Assembly (NCBI GenBank): GCA_903916735.1
Contig: CAIWXX010000081.1
Location: forward strand, 1 to 37,556
Source: an uncultured Acidobacteriota bacterium
Lineage (GTDB): Bacteria; Acidobacteriota; CAIWXX01
Reading direction: 5' to 3'
DNA: 37,556 nucleotides
Below, piece after piece: positions 10,101 through 18,565 of the stretch. Below the pieces are notes generated by a model. That model was given only the letters and a program-made list of their open reading frames with translations, had not been told where the DNA came from and searched no databases. The translations under genes and the position numbers were made by a program. The number at the start of each line of letters is the position of its first letter. The stretch's first letter is position 1.

Positions 10101-13084
10101 GCGAGGTTTTTAAGACAACGATCCAGACGGCTGATCAACCTGTGTCGGTGACACTGCCTGCCGAGAAGGCTGGAATCTACGTTGTCGAACTTTCATCGCG
10201 CGATCAACTCGGGCGCCTTCAACTCGTCACAACCGATCTCTATGTCGCCGGGGATGAACCGATTTCGTGGAAAAAGCCGGAAGCAAACGTGTTCGAAACC
10301 GTGACGGACAAGACGGAATATGTGCCCGGAGAGACGGCGCAGATACTGCTCAAGAGCCCTTTCCAGCAGGCCGACATTCTGGCCGTGATCGAAGGGCCGG
10401 ATGGTAATGTCTATCAGGAATTTCCGATTGTCGGAGGAAAAGCGGTTTTTGTTCTGCCGATTAAAAATGAATACAACCCGCAGATTCCGGTTCATTTTTT
10501 GCTGATGCGAGGACGCATCGTGGGAGGCGCCGCGACGGCCGGCCCGGTCGATCTCGGCAAGCCGTCAACAGTTGCCGCAACACAGTGGGTGAAGGTGAAG
10601 CCGGTCGACAATGTCGTCAATGTTGAGTTGAAGCATCCCGACAAGGCGACACCGGGACAGGAGATCTCGATGCAGATCAAGCTGTCCAGCCCTGATGGGA
10701 AGCCGCTTCCAGGCGAAGTGACATTATGGCTCGTCGATCAGGCCGTGCTCTCGCTTGGCAAAGAAAAGCGCCTCGATCCGCTGCCCTCCTTCATCAGCGA
10801 CGTCAAATCCCATATCGCCATCCGCGACACTCGCAACAAAATCATCGGCGAGCTCGTGACGGTAGAGAACCCTGGAGGCGGCGGGGCCGAAGGCGAAGCG
10901 GAATTGCTCGACAAGGTCACCGTGCGCAAGGAGTTCAAAACGGTTCCTTATTACAACCCCCGCATCATGGTCGACAAGACGGGCATGATCGAAGTGAAGA
11001 TCAAGCTTTCGGATGATCTGACGATTTTCAAGGTGAGGGCGGTTGCGATCAGCGGGCCGGATCGTTTCGGCTCGGCAAAATCGCAAATCGCCGTGCGCTT
11101 GCCCGTCATCGTGCAACAGGCGCTGCCGCGCTTTGTGCGGATCGGGGATCGGCTGGTGGCGGGTGGCATCGGCAGGATCGTCGAAGGAGAAGGCGGCCTG
11201 GGGAGCTGCCAGGTACAGGTGGATGGCGCGAGCCTCGAAGGGGATAGCAAGCACGCGATCCAGTGGATCAAGGATAAGCCGGAAAAGCTCTTCTTCCCGA
11301 TGACAGTCGATGTGCCGAAGGTCGATCAGGGGCGTGACGTCAACGAACTGACAGTGAGGTTGGCCGTCATACGGGATTCGGACAAGGCGAGCGACGCATT
11401 CGAAGTGAAACTGCCGATTCTGCGCGATCGTGATCCCTTGAGTGTGGAAGTCTTCAAAGAGCTCAACTCCGGGACGCCACTCATGTTTCCATCGATTCAA
11501 GAAAAAGTGCGCGAAGGGAGCGCTCGGCAGTCGATCTTGATCACCGATCAGGAAGCGTTACTCAAAATGATCAGCGGCCTCGATTACCTCTATCAGTATA
11601 ATCATCTGTGCACGGAACAGCGTGTCAGCCAGTCCTTCCCGGCGGTGGCTCTGAAAGGAATTTATGACACATACAAGATCCGCGCGCCAGAGAAGAAGCT
11701 GAACGAAGTTCTTGCCTACACGTTCGACTATCTCGGGAAGACACTCAAGCCCAACGGCCTGTATTCCTACTGGCCTGGAGGCGATGGGCGTGTGACATTG
11801 ACGGCCTATGTGGTCGAGTTCCTGAGTGAAGCCAAGAAGGCCGGTTACCAGTTCCCACCGAAATTGATGGAGAAGCCTGTGGCCGCGCTGAAGGAGGCGT
11901 TGAGGTCGGATTATGCGCACTTCATCGATGGAGCGTCGTTCATGGAACGGTGCGAGGCGCTGGCGGCTCTGAGCAACGCCGGCCAGTTCGATGTCTCGTA
12001 CGGAAGTGAGCTCGGGAAGAAGGCCGGGTTCCTCGATCTTTACAGTGAAGCCAAAGTACTGCAAGCCTGCAATCTGGGGCAAAAATGCTCGAAGGATATT
12101 TTCGAAAAACTTCGTAAAGATCTCTGGGACAACACACTCTTTAAATTACGCGATGGGAGCGAAGTCTATGGCGGGCTGCAGTCGCGTATCAAGAGCTGGG
12201 GCGGGCAGGCGCTGTCATCCGAAATCAAAACGCAGGCGGCCATGATCCGCGCTCTCTATCCAAAGGATGCGGCGAATCCCAAGTTCCAACTGATGGTGAG
12301 CGATCTCATCGAAAGCGGCGAAAAGGACGGGTGGGGCAACACGAACACCAATGCGGCGGCCCTGCTGGCACTTCGCGACATCATTTCAACACCGAGGAAA
12401 GACATGCCGGCCGCCGAATTGTCGGTCGACTTCGGCGACAGCAAGAATCCGCTGCACATCGGGGCCGATCAGCCGACGGCTTTTCTGCTAAGCCGAGACG
12501 TTCGGCAAGGCAAAGTGAATATGACATCAGGTGGAGGAAAACTCTACGCGCGGATGAATGTCACCTATCTGCCGCAGGCAATGGGCGATCAAGTTGCAGC
12601 CAAGAACGAAGGGTTTGTTGTGACGCGCGAGATCATCCGGGTCTCGACCGGCTCCGAGCCCAACACGAAGGAATGGATCGAAAAGCCCGGGACGACGATC
12701 ACATGCCGGCTCGGCGACATCACCGAAGAACACATCCAGGTCATCAACCCCGACGATCGGAATTATGTCGCGGTCATCGCGCCGTTTGCCGCGGGACTCG
12801 AACCGATGAACCCGAACCTCGCAACGTCACCAAAGGAAGCTCAGCCAAGCGGCAGTCTGACGCGCGATCCATCCTACGCAATGTACATCGATGACGAAGT
12901 CCGCTTCTATTATGAACAGCTTCCAAAAGGCACATACGATTTCTACTTTAGAATCCGCGCCATGACCGAAGGCTCCTACGTCCACCCGGCCGCTCACGCC
13001 GAAATGATGTACCAACCGGCAACGAAGGGAAACTCGGCGGGGGCGAGGGTGGTGATTGAAAAGGGGGAGGAAACAGATAAATAG
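7145..13084 (+). CDS. Bacterial alpha-2-macroglobulin with thioester motif
   Basis: This 1979-residue exported protein is of the alpha-2-macroglobulin family, periplasmic traps that bind attacking proteases through bait cleavage and a reactive thioester. The ATG at 7145 was chosen because GGAGGT lies 7 nt upstream and it opens a signal peptide ending IASA (about residue 20). The frame stays open upstream but inside the previous gene. Visible parts are: Ig-like N-terminal domains; an acidic Glu-rich insert (about residues 245-295); an MG2 signature ERPVYRPEEEVHIKG (about 690-704); the core A2M segment with NPRIMVDKTG (about 1268) and DDLTIFKVRAVAIS; thioester Cys1489 in CTEQ; and a C-terminal segment ending AHAEMMYQPATKGNSAGARV, typical of the family. 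An IVSC sequence at 11-14 could be read as a lipobox but is too close to the N-terminus to trust. It is longer than E. coli YfhM (about 1650 residues), and no penicillin-binding protein 1C gene, the usual neighbour of one subfamily, is adjacent. Confidence 0.93.
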   Translation: MKKIALVIPFIVSCCLIASAETPQAGGKIRIVPESFVRGYDPVTIFFPNATGPAAAGPEDHPEKYLRSEPAQPGEFRWIDARTLIFKPTIPWPPLERFRWSVGEYHKTLTTMMIPPTTLSPADGANELDPVQEVVLTFREPVTKLDSMVGFEIRPLPGIDKRGPRRLTSDDFLIKPLERASAKDPVSYVFRFKKPIEDGVRVLIHIRLSLDDSSDSLAEYSFSTKQPFRVLSAGCTSGTTQEVQRPWQQQEQPEESTTADEESTNEEGSEETEGEVTEDAQQEEPQAEESATPSYESQNLLPLTISGSRYSREQAVNGGTGTPKIAVLFSSEPEALSLSAVKSLIRFTPSIRDMSFTQAGPFLYITGKVEKDTVYAATIQPSPIKDLHGRVLKMTGISEFHIYFPHQEPFLRWSQSAGIVERFGPQMFPMSGRGESKVDLRIYRVDPLDRNFWPFPASPVSVKESDRPPGPGEEPPSADTLQNYIDADQLAVRLKLLGSPPVSKIVALPLRKEGSSTDFGLALKEHLRAIAGPDAPGTYLVGVRRLGEESERQYVRLQVTDLCLSTVEEERSIEFLVTSLKTGKPIPGAKVLVEGIPANQDGTAYAAIISGITDARGLFRWEHREKAEVDLRRIVVRNGDDALVLQPNDPPYSFSNNHWYGPSGIWLNWINSDPYVDPEASMLMCHILTERPVYRPEEEVHIKGYLRMREKGRLKLPPASNYELLITAPGEGEKVWNFPVTLTSEGSFYYKFQDKDLPTGEYTATLRDIDSQVTYGHVDWKMEAYKIPRFEVNIHGPDRVPMDREFTMSMTADYYAGGRVVGQPVLWRVTQFPYAYVPEKREGFVFSSDERFSRPSRFSGSGAIEKSDKTDDSGASKIAVNPALEIDGKPRQYVFEVTVTGADEQTVSATRSVIGLPSFVLGLQVDRFLKKTTTITPKIIAIDVNNKLLAGQDVAVRLLAREWHSHLRETDFAEGQAKYETDMVDREVFKTTIQTADQPVSVTLPAEKAGIYVVELSSRDQLGRLQLVTTDLYVAGDEPISWKKPEANVFETVTDKTEYVPGETAQILLKSPFQQADILAVIEGPDGNVYQEFPIVGGKAVFVLPIKNEYNPQIPVHFLLMRGRIVGGAATAGPVDLGKPSTVAATQWVKVKPVDNVVNVELKHPDKATPGQEISMQIKLSSPDGKPLPGEVTLWLVDQAVLSLGKEKRLDPLPSFISDVKSHIAIRDTRNKIIGELVTVENPGGGGAEGEAELLDKVTVRKEFKTVPYYNPRIMVDKTGMIEVKIKLSDDLTIFKVRAVAISGPDRFGSAKSQIAVRLPVIVQQALPRFVRIGDRLVAGGIGRIVEGEGGLGSCQVQVDGASLEGDSKHAIQWIKDKPEKLFFPMTVDVPKVDQGRDVNELTVRLAVIRDSDKASDAFEVKLPILRDRDPLSVEVFKELNSGTPLMFPSIQEKVREGSARQSILITDQEALLKMISGLDYLYQYNHLCTEQRVSQSFPAVALKGIYDTYKIRAPEKKLNEVLAYTFDYLGKTLKPNGLYSYWPGGDGRVTLTAYVVEFLSEAKKAGYQFPPKLMEKPVAALKEALRSDYAHFIDGASFMERCEALAALSNAGQFDVSYGSELGKKAGFLDLYSEAKVLQACNLGQKCSKDIFEKLRKDLWDNTLFKLRDGSEVYGGLQSRIKSWGGQALSSEIKTQAAMIRALYPKDAANPKFQLMVSDLIESGEKDGWGNTNTNAAALLALRDIISTPRKDMPAAELSVDFGDSKNPLHIGADQPTAFLLSRDVRQGKVNMTSGGGKLYARMNVTYLPQAMGDQVAAKNEGFVVTREIIRVSTGSEPNTKEWIEKPGTTITCRLGDITEEHIQVINPDDRNYVAVIAPFAAGLEPMNPNLATSPKEAQPSGSLTRDPSYAMYIDDEVRFYYEQLPKGTYDFYFRIRAMTEGSYVHPAAHAEMMYQPATKGNSAGARVVIEKGEETDK

Positions 13085-13278
13085 CAAAGGATGCGAGAGG
13101 AGAGAGCGCCTCACTTCTCACATTCCCGATCAGGATGCGCAGACGACCCAATATTTCGGAAGCCATCCAATGCACTTCATAGACAGGGTCACGAGCGTTG
13201 TGAGGCGACGTCGCCCAATAATCCCTTCTCATTTGGTGACAACTCGATTATCAAGAACCTTTATAAGGAGGAACCCCG

Positions 13279-13902
13279 ATGCAAGATTTCTTAAAGAAAA
13301 TCCATTGGCTGGGGCATGATGCCTTCAGAATTGAAGGAGAAACGATCGTCTATATGGATCCCTTTCAGATCAAGGCAGGTCCCATTGCGGACTTGATTTT
13401 GATTAGTCATGAGCATTTTGATCATTGCTCTCCGGATGATGTCAAAAAGATTCAACAGAGTAAGACGGTCATTGTCACCGAAAAGGATTCGGCCAAAAAA
13501 TTGAGTGGGGATGTACGGGTGATCAAACCCGGCGATTCCATCATGATTGATAAGGTTAAGGTCGAGGCGATCCCTTCTTATAATCTAGACAAGCACTTCC
13601 ATCCCAAGAAGAATGGTTGGCTCGGCTTTATTTTGGAAATGGATGGAGTGCGGCTTTACCATGCCGGCGACACGGATTTTATTCCAGAGATGGAAAATCT
13701 GAAAGTGGATATTGCCTTGTTACCGGTTTCAGGAACCTATGTCATGAATTCAGATCAGGCCGTCAAAGCGGCCTTGGCCATCAAGCCCAAAATTGCTATT
13801 CCTATGCACTATGGAGCCATTGTCGGCAGCGATCAGGATGCCACTCAATTTAAACAAGCATTGACAGGCAAAGTTGAGGTCGTGATTTTAAATCAGGAAT
13901 AG
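13279..13902 (+). CDS. Metallo-beta-lactamase-fold metal-dependent hydrolase (UlaG-like)
   Basis: This 207-residue cytoplasmic protein has no signal peptide. Metal-binding motifs of the metallo-beta-lactamase superfamily are intact: HEHFDH (His44, His46, Asp48, His49), Asp131 in YHAGDTD, and His177 in IPMHYG. Length and motif spacing fit the UlaG-like / L-ascorbate-6-phosphate lactonase-like branch, whose members have diverse and mostly unknown substrates, so no reaction is assigned. A strong AAGGAGG site at 13265-13271 fixes the ATG. Base composition is lower in GC than the neighbours (sampled lines 40-48% against about 58% in the macroglobulin gene), hinting at separate acquisition. It stands alone, 194 bp after the macroglobulin and before a decayed gene. 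Confidence 0.9.
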   Translation: MQDFLKKIHWLGHDAFRIEGETIVYMDPFQIKAGPIADLILISHEHFDHCSPDDVKKIQQSKTVIVTEKDSAKKLSGDVRVIKPGDSIMIDKVKVEAIPSYNLDKHFHPKKNGWLGFILEMDGVRLYHAGDTDFIPEMENLKVDIALLPVSGTYVMNSDQAVKAALAIKPKIAIPMHYGAIVGSDQDATQFKQALTGKVEVVILNQE

Positions 13903-14079
13903 GCATTCATCGAAATCACTGCTGCCAGATACTTAAGAAATCCGGCGAACAGATGACTTTCCTTGCCTGGATGGTTGATCCGGCAAGCATATCAAATACC
14001 TGTTTGAAACGAACACTCACTTGCTTTTGTTTTGGAAACAAGTTCTTATGGCCCATTGCAGCCGTAAGGAGATTGTGCA

Positions 14080-14343
14080 GTAAAAAACACGATCAGAATC
14101 GTCTTTTTTCTCTGTCTGTGCCCATTCTTTTGCGTCGGACAAGTGTTCAGCCAGGCCTTGCCATCGGCCAAGCCCGAGGAAATCGGAGTTTCCACGGCCA
14201 GGCTTGAAGAGCTCAACAAGATGATCCAGGATCACATAAACCGGGGGGAGCTGGCCGGAGTCGTCACGCTGATCGAACCCACAACCTACAGGCAGATTGT
14301 AATGAGTGTCCGGGGGCGGAAACCATCCAATCACAAGGGGTAG
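14080..14343 (+). pseudogene. Remnant of a secreted serine hydrolase (class C beta-lactamase-like), 5' end only
   Basis: Reading in one frame from 14080 gives a clear signal peptide (KNTIRIVFFLCLCPFF, then Cys-Val-Gly-Gln-Val-Phe-Ser-Gln-Ala). This is followed by PEEIGVSTARLEELNKMIQD and HINRGELAGVVTLIEP, the usual N-terminus of the beta-lactamase-related serine hydrolase family. After about codon 69 the similarity stops and the frame ends at a TAG (14341-14343). The SxxK and later catalytic motifs are absent, so no active enzyme can be made. An AAGGAG site (14066-14071) sits 8 nt before codon 14080, but that codon is GTA, not a start; the only in-frame GTG (14143) lies past the hydrophobic core. 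Lost start plus 3' truncation indicate a pseudogene. Confidence 0.7.
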
Positions 14344-14463
14344 TGGATACGCCAGCGAACAGGATACCCCAGTTTGAAAATTGGGTGAGTTTGGTGAGAT
14401 GCCCGCATCGAAGATGTTGATTGGAGCTTAACCGGCTCTAGGATTGGGGCATTGATCCTTAGT

Positions 14464-14481
14464 ATCTGTGTTCATCTGTGG
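14464..14481 (+). repeat. ATCTGTG-type dispersed repeat element
   Basis: ATCTGTGTTCATCTGTGG contains two ATCTGTG units 11 nt apart. I recall very similar intergenic sequences, giving spurious peptides with ICVHLW, in many environmental bacterial genomes. Only one copy is present here, so the repeat status rests on memory rather than on this window. Confidence 0.35.
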
Positions 14482-14547
14482 CTCCAATCTTTGGGCCGGC
14501 AATTCCTATGCGGCTTTTCTGACGTACGCCCGGAATTCGCTAAAAGC

Positions 14548-14576
14548 TTGACTTCACATCCATGGCGCCCTATATT
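14548..14576 (+). promoter_or_regulatory. Sigma70-type promoter upstream of the HDOD gene
   Basis: TTGACT (14548-14553) and TATATT (14571-14576) are separated by exactly 17 nt, each matching the consensus at 5 of 6 positions. Predicted transcription start is near 14583, which would give a roughly 320-nt leader before the HDOD GTG at 14902, or an almost leaderless start for the small frame at 14594. Confidence 0.65.
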
Positions 14577-14593
14577 CTCAGCATGATTGAAAA

Positions 14594-14905
14594 ATGATGA
14601 ACACCTTGTGGAATCCGTCATCCACTGATGTTCAAGGAGTGGCCCTTTCTTATGGCCCGAAAAAAAGGCCCTTTTATCTGAAACTCTTCGGTATGATTAT
14701 CGCCGGCTATTCACGGATTTTCGACGATGGCGGTTTCTTAAAAAACGGCCTGCGCACTGATGGCACAATCCGCAGGCTACTCCTGAACAAGAGTGTCCAC
14801 ATCAATGTTGAATGCTGCAGCGAGTCATACAACCAGGCAATTCTGTTCGATATTGTCACTGGCACCGTCGGCAATCGGATCGGAAATGAGGGTATCCTCC
14901 CGTGA
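14594..14905 (+). CDS. Possible small hypothetical protein overlapping the HDOD start
   Basis: This is a 103-codon open frame of unknown function. It begins ATGATGAAC about 11 nt after the predicted transcription start and ends at a TGA that shares GTGA with the HDOD start codon (4-nt overlap), an arrangement typical of translationally coupled genes. Against it: no ribosome-binding site precedes the ATG, the sequence matches no family I know, and the composition is ordinary. It may instead be an untranslated leader. No signal peptide or membrane helix is evident. Confidence 0.3.
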   Translation: MMNTLWNPSSTDVQGVALSYGPKKRPFYLKLFGMIIAGYSRIFDDGGFLKNGLRTDGTIRRLLLNKSVHINVECCSESYNQAILFDIVTGTVGNRIGNEGILP

Positions 14906-15738
14906 CACGATTGGATGAAATCCTCTCCCGCATCAACTTCCTCCCAGCCATTCACCCGACTTTCTCCCGGGCTCTGGACCTGCTGGCGTCACCCGACTCC
15001 GACGCTCGCGATGTCGTCGGCGTGATCCAGTATGACCCCGCGATCAGCACCAACATCCTCCGCCTTTGCAACTCCCCTCTCTATCCAATTCAGAGACGGA
15101 TCAGCTCCCTGGAGGAGGCCGTCGTTTATATCGGCTTCACGGAGGTCCGGCGGATGATTTTATTGATAGCGACCGAGAAGATCTTCACGAAGACATACCC
15201 CGGATACGAGGAGCTGCGGGGGGAGCTCCTCAATCACTCCGTCGCCTGCGCCGTCATCTCGAAGCGCCTCCTTCCGCTGTCCCCGCCACTGGCGGCCGAC
15301 CTCTTCACGACGGCCCTGCTCCACGACATCGGGAAGATGATCCTCAGCGATTTCGTTGGGGAGGATTACGAGCGGATTCTGGGACGCGTGAAGGAACTGA
15401 AATGTGCGTTCTCTGAAGCCGAACAGGAGATCATCGGAACCACTCATGCGGAGGTCGGCGCGAGAATCCTCCAGAGCTGGAACTTTCCAGAGGAGATGAC
15501 CGAGGCGGTCCGGAATCACCATAATCCGCAAAAAGTCCCCAACTCCCCGCTCACACACTTCGTCTCCATCGCGAACATCATCGCGATGATGATGGGTTAC
15601 ACCACCGGAATCGATGGTCTATCATACATGGGCTTCCCCGACCTCTACCGCCGGTATTCCATCAAGGAAAAAACCATCGAAAAAATCATGATGACCGCAT
15701 CCGATGAAATCGCCACCGTCCAGGCGATGTTCTCCTGA
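14902..15738 (+). CDS. HDOD domain signalling protein
   Basis: This 278-residue cytoplasmic protein consists almost entirely of an HDOD domain (about residues 10-210), a helical fold related to HD phosphohydrolases and common in bacterial signalling. Family-typical segments include the early stretch with DPAISTNILRLCNSPLY, then VVYIGFTEVRRMILL, LFTTALLHDIGKMILSDF and HAEVGARILQSWNFPE. The HD pair in LLHDIGK is kept, which many HDOD proteins lack, but enzymatic activity is not implied. The start is GTG, with GAGGGT 8 nt upstream. The gene converges on cheB with 90 bp between stop codons and is transcribed opposite to the chemotaxis run. A regulatory link to chemotaxis is plausible from position only. 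Confidence 0.9.
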   Translation: MTRLDEILSRINFLPAIHPTFSRALDLLASPDSDARDVVGVIQYDPAISTNILRLCNSPLYPIQRRISSLEEAVVYIGFTEVRRMILLIATEKIFTKTYPGYEELRGELLNHSVACAVISKRLLPLSPPLAADLFTTALLHDIGKMILSDFVGEDYERILGRVKELKCAFSEAEQEIIGTTHAEVGARILQSWNFPEEMTEAVRNHHNPQKVPNSPLTHFVSIANIIAMMMGYTTGIDGLSYMGFPDLYRRYSIKEKTIEKIMMTASDEIATVQAMFS

Positions 15739-15792
15739 CGCGGCATCGCCACAATCACACAAGATAGCTTCGACAACCATCGCTCCCGAATC
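15736..15792 (+). repeat. Post-stop dispersed repeat, copy 1
   Basis: The sequence starts at the TGA stop of the HDOD gene and runs about 57 bp. It aligns with a second copy at 31082-31137 that also begins at a TGA stop. About 84% of positions match, including the identical block GCTTCGACAACCATCG. It lies between convergent genes. Confidence 0.65.
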
Positions 15793-15828
15793 AGTCCCAC
15801 CCGCCCCGGATGCGAGAATCAGTGTCCT

Positions 15829-17342
<1,514 letters not shown>

Positions 17343-17343
17343 A

Positions 17344-17727
17344 CTACTCCCACGCTCCCAATGTTTTGATAATGGTGTCGCGGATGCTTTCGGGCTTGAA
17401 AGGCTTGCGAATATAGCCGGCGATCCCCATGGCTTCGAGCTCTGCAATTCGCCGCTTGCTGCCCTCGGTGGATATGACGACCACAGGTACATCCATCAGC
17501 TCCGACTCCTTTTTCATGACCTCAATCAGCTCGATGCCGGACATTTCCGGCATATTGATATCGGTAAAGACGATATCAACCCAGTGGTTGCGCAAAATCT
17601 CCAGCGCCTCTTTGCCATGTTGTGCATTGAGGACCGAGTCGATGGGAAGCTTCGTCATGTGAAGGATCCTTTCGAGCACCTCACGGATGATCGACGAATC
17701 ATCAACTACAAGAATCGTGTATGCCAT
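17344..17727 (-). CDS. cheY: Chemotaxis response regulator CheY
   Basis: This is a single receiver domain of 127 residues. The acid pair is Asp9/Asp10, the phosphoacceptor Asp56 is in FTDINMPEMSG, a Ser-Thr switch region is in VVVISTEGS, and the conserved Lys is in IRKPFKPE. The start at MAYTILVVDD was chosen because it places the first strand at the usual position; a start 17 codons upstream is possible but would add an odd tail. Its place between cheD and cheX makes it the CheA output regulator, presumably for the flagellar motor or a pilus. Confidence 0.92.
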   Translation of the reverse strand: MAYTILVVDDSSIIREVLERILHMTKLPIDSVLNAQHGKEALEILRNHWVDIVFTDINMPEMSGIELIEVMKKESELMDVPVVVISTEGSKRRIAELEAMGIAGYIRKPFKPESIRDTIIKTLGAWE

Positions 17728-17750
17728 AAAGCACCTGGTGCCGGTCATAA

Positions 17751-17770
17751 GTGAAATGTGAAATGTGAAA
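17751..17770. repeat. Short heptamer tandem repeat before cheY
   Basis: Nearly three copies of GTGAAAT run in tandem just upstream of cheY in the 192-bp gap to cheD. The rest of that gap shows no plausible gene, only a (CAT)5 tract next to the cheD stop. Confidence 0.5.
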
Positions 17771-17919
17771 AGGTTCATTTGGAGAAATCATTGGAACGCT
17801 CCTCATGATTTTCCGAGTACGGTTTTCGTTCCGGTTCCCATACGCACATCCATCGGCCGGGTAATATCTCTTCTGCATAGTTGCACCCTTCTGCCGTAAA
17901 TAAGGCATCATCATCATCA

Positions 17920-18411
17920 TCAAGGATTCCATAAATCGGTCCGTTGTCCATGGCTGGTGAACCAGACTTTGCCGCTTTCTATTTCCAGGACCAAAGTCCG
18001 AGGGATTTGGCCCCCGACATCCTCGGCCGAAATCAGGATGCCATTCTTCCAGAAGAGCTTTCGGGCAATCATGATATTTCGATTCCCGATGTCAAAGAGA
18101 TCCCCGCCTCCGAAGACGCGAGCGCCGCCGGCCATGATGACTCGCATGTTCTCCTTTCGCGCACCCATTTTGTAGGCGCTCACGAAAAGGGAAGGTATGC
18201 CGGTATCTCCGAACATAAATGGGTTGGCCGCCGCCTTTTCTTGGTCCAATTTGGATTGAGGGAGCATGTAATGCAGGATCCCGCCAACGTGCGCATGCGG
18301 ATCATGGATAGCGATCCCGATGCACGAGCCCAAGGCATGCGTGATGATCTGATCTCCAATTACCTGGGATAGCTTCATGTCGGAGACACCCACGATGTGC
18401 CTTATGCCCAT
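17920..18411 (-). CDS. cheD: Chemoreceptor glutamine deamidase CheD
   Basis: This 163-residue enzyme deamidates selected receptor glutamines and in many bacteria also binds CheC. Catalytic residues are present: Thr24 and Cys30 in THALGSC, and His47 in GGILHYMLP. The later family segment (VIMAGGARVFGGGD, ARKLFWKNGILISAEDVGG) is intact. A purine-rich GGGGGAGG lies close to the ATG; an alternative start at Met12 is possible. It sits between cheR and cheY in the leftward run. Compare the degenerate paralogue at 34868-35365. Confidence 0.95.
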   Translation of the reverse strand: MGIRHIVGVSDMKLSQVIGDQIITHALGSCIGIAIHDPHAHVGGILHYMLPQSKLDQEKAAANPFMFGDTGIPSLFVSAYKMGARKENMRVIMAGGARVFGGGDLFDIGNRNIMIARKLFWKNGILISAEDVGGQIPRTLVLEIESGKVWFTSHGQRTDLWNP

Positions 18412-18565
18412 GGCCTCCCCCCCGGACTGCTCAATCCCTTACTCGTACCCGTTCCCTTTCGTTTTCCCGCTTCCGATATTTGCAGGCAAAGCAGATCAGG
18501 TAAGGATTCGGACATGTGAAAGGATATTGATTCTCGGCGCCATCGCATTGACATCATCGCATCGC

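Larger units (their letters stand above)
13903..14593. other. Accessory spacer with gene remnant and dispersed repeat
   Basis: About 690 bp hold no intact gene. The stretch contains the serine hydrolase remnant (14080-14343), an ATCTGTGTTCATCTGTGG element (14464-14481), and the promoter at 14548-14576. The first 170 bases (13903-14079) show nothing I recognise. Confidence 0.5.

Noticed and set aside
13953-14207. 84-codon rightward open frame
   Set aside because: Its second half is an alternative frame of the serine hydrolase remnant, and the first half resembles nothing and has no ribosome-binding site.
17906-17921. (CAT)5 microsatellite next to the cheD stop
   Set aside because: Very short and at a gene end; no reason to think it is a phase-variable tract.
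18402-18512. Short leftward frame beginning MSESLPDLL between cheR and cheD
   Set aside because: It is only about 37 codons, has no ribosome-binding site, and its C-terminus is a shadow of the cheD leader.
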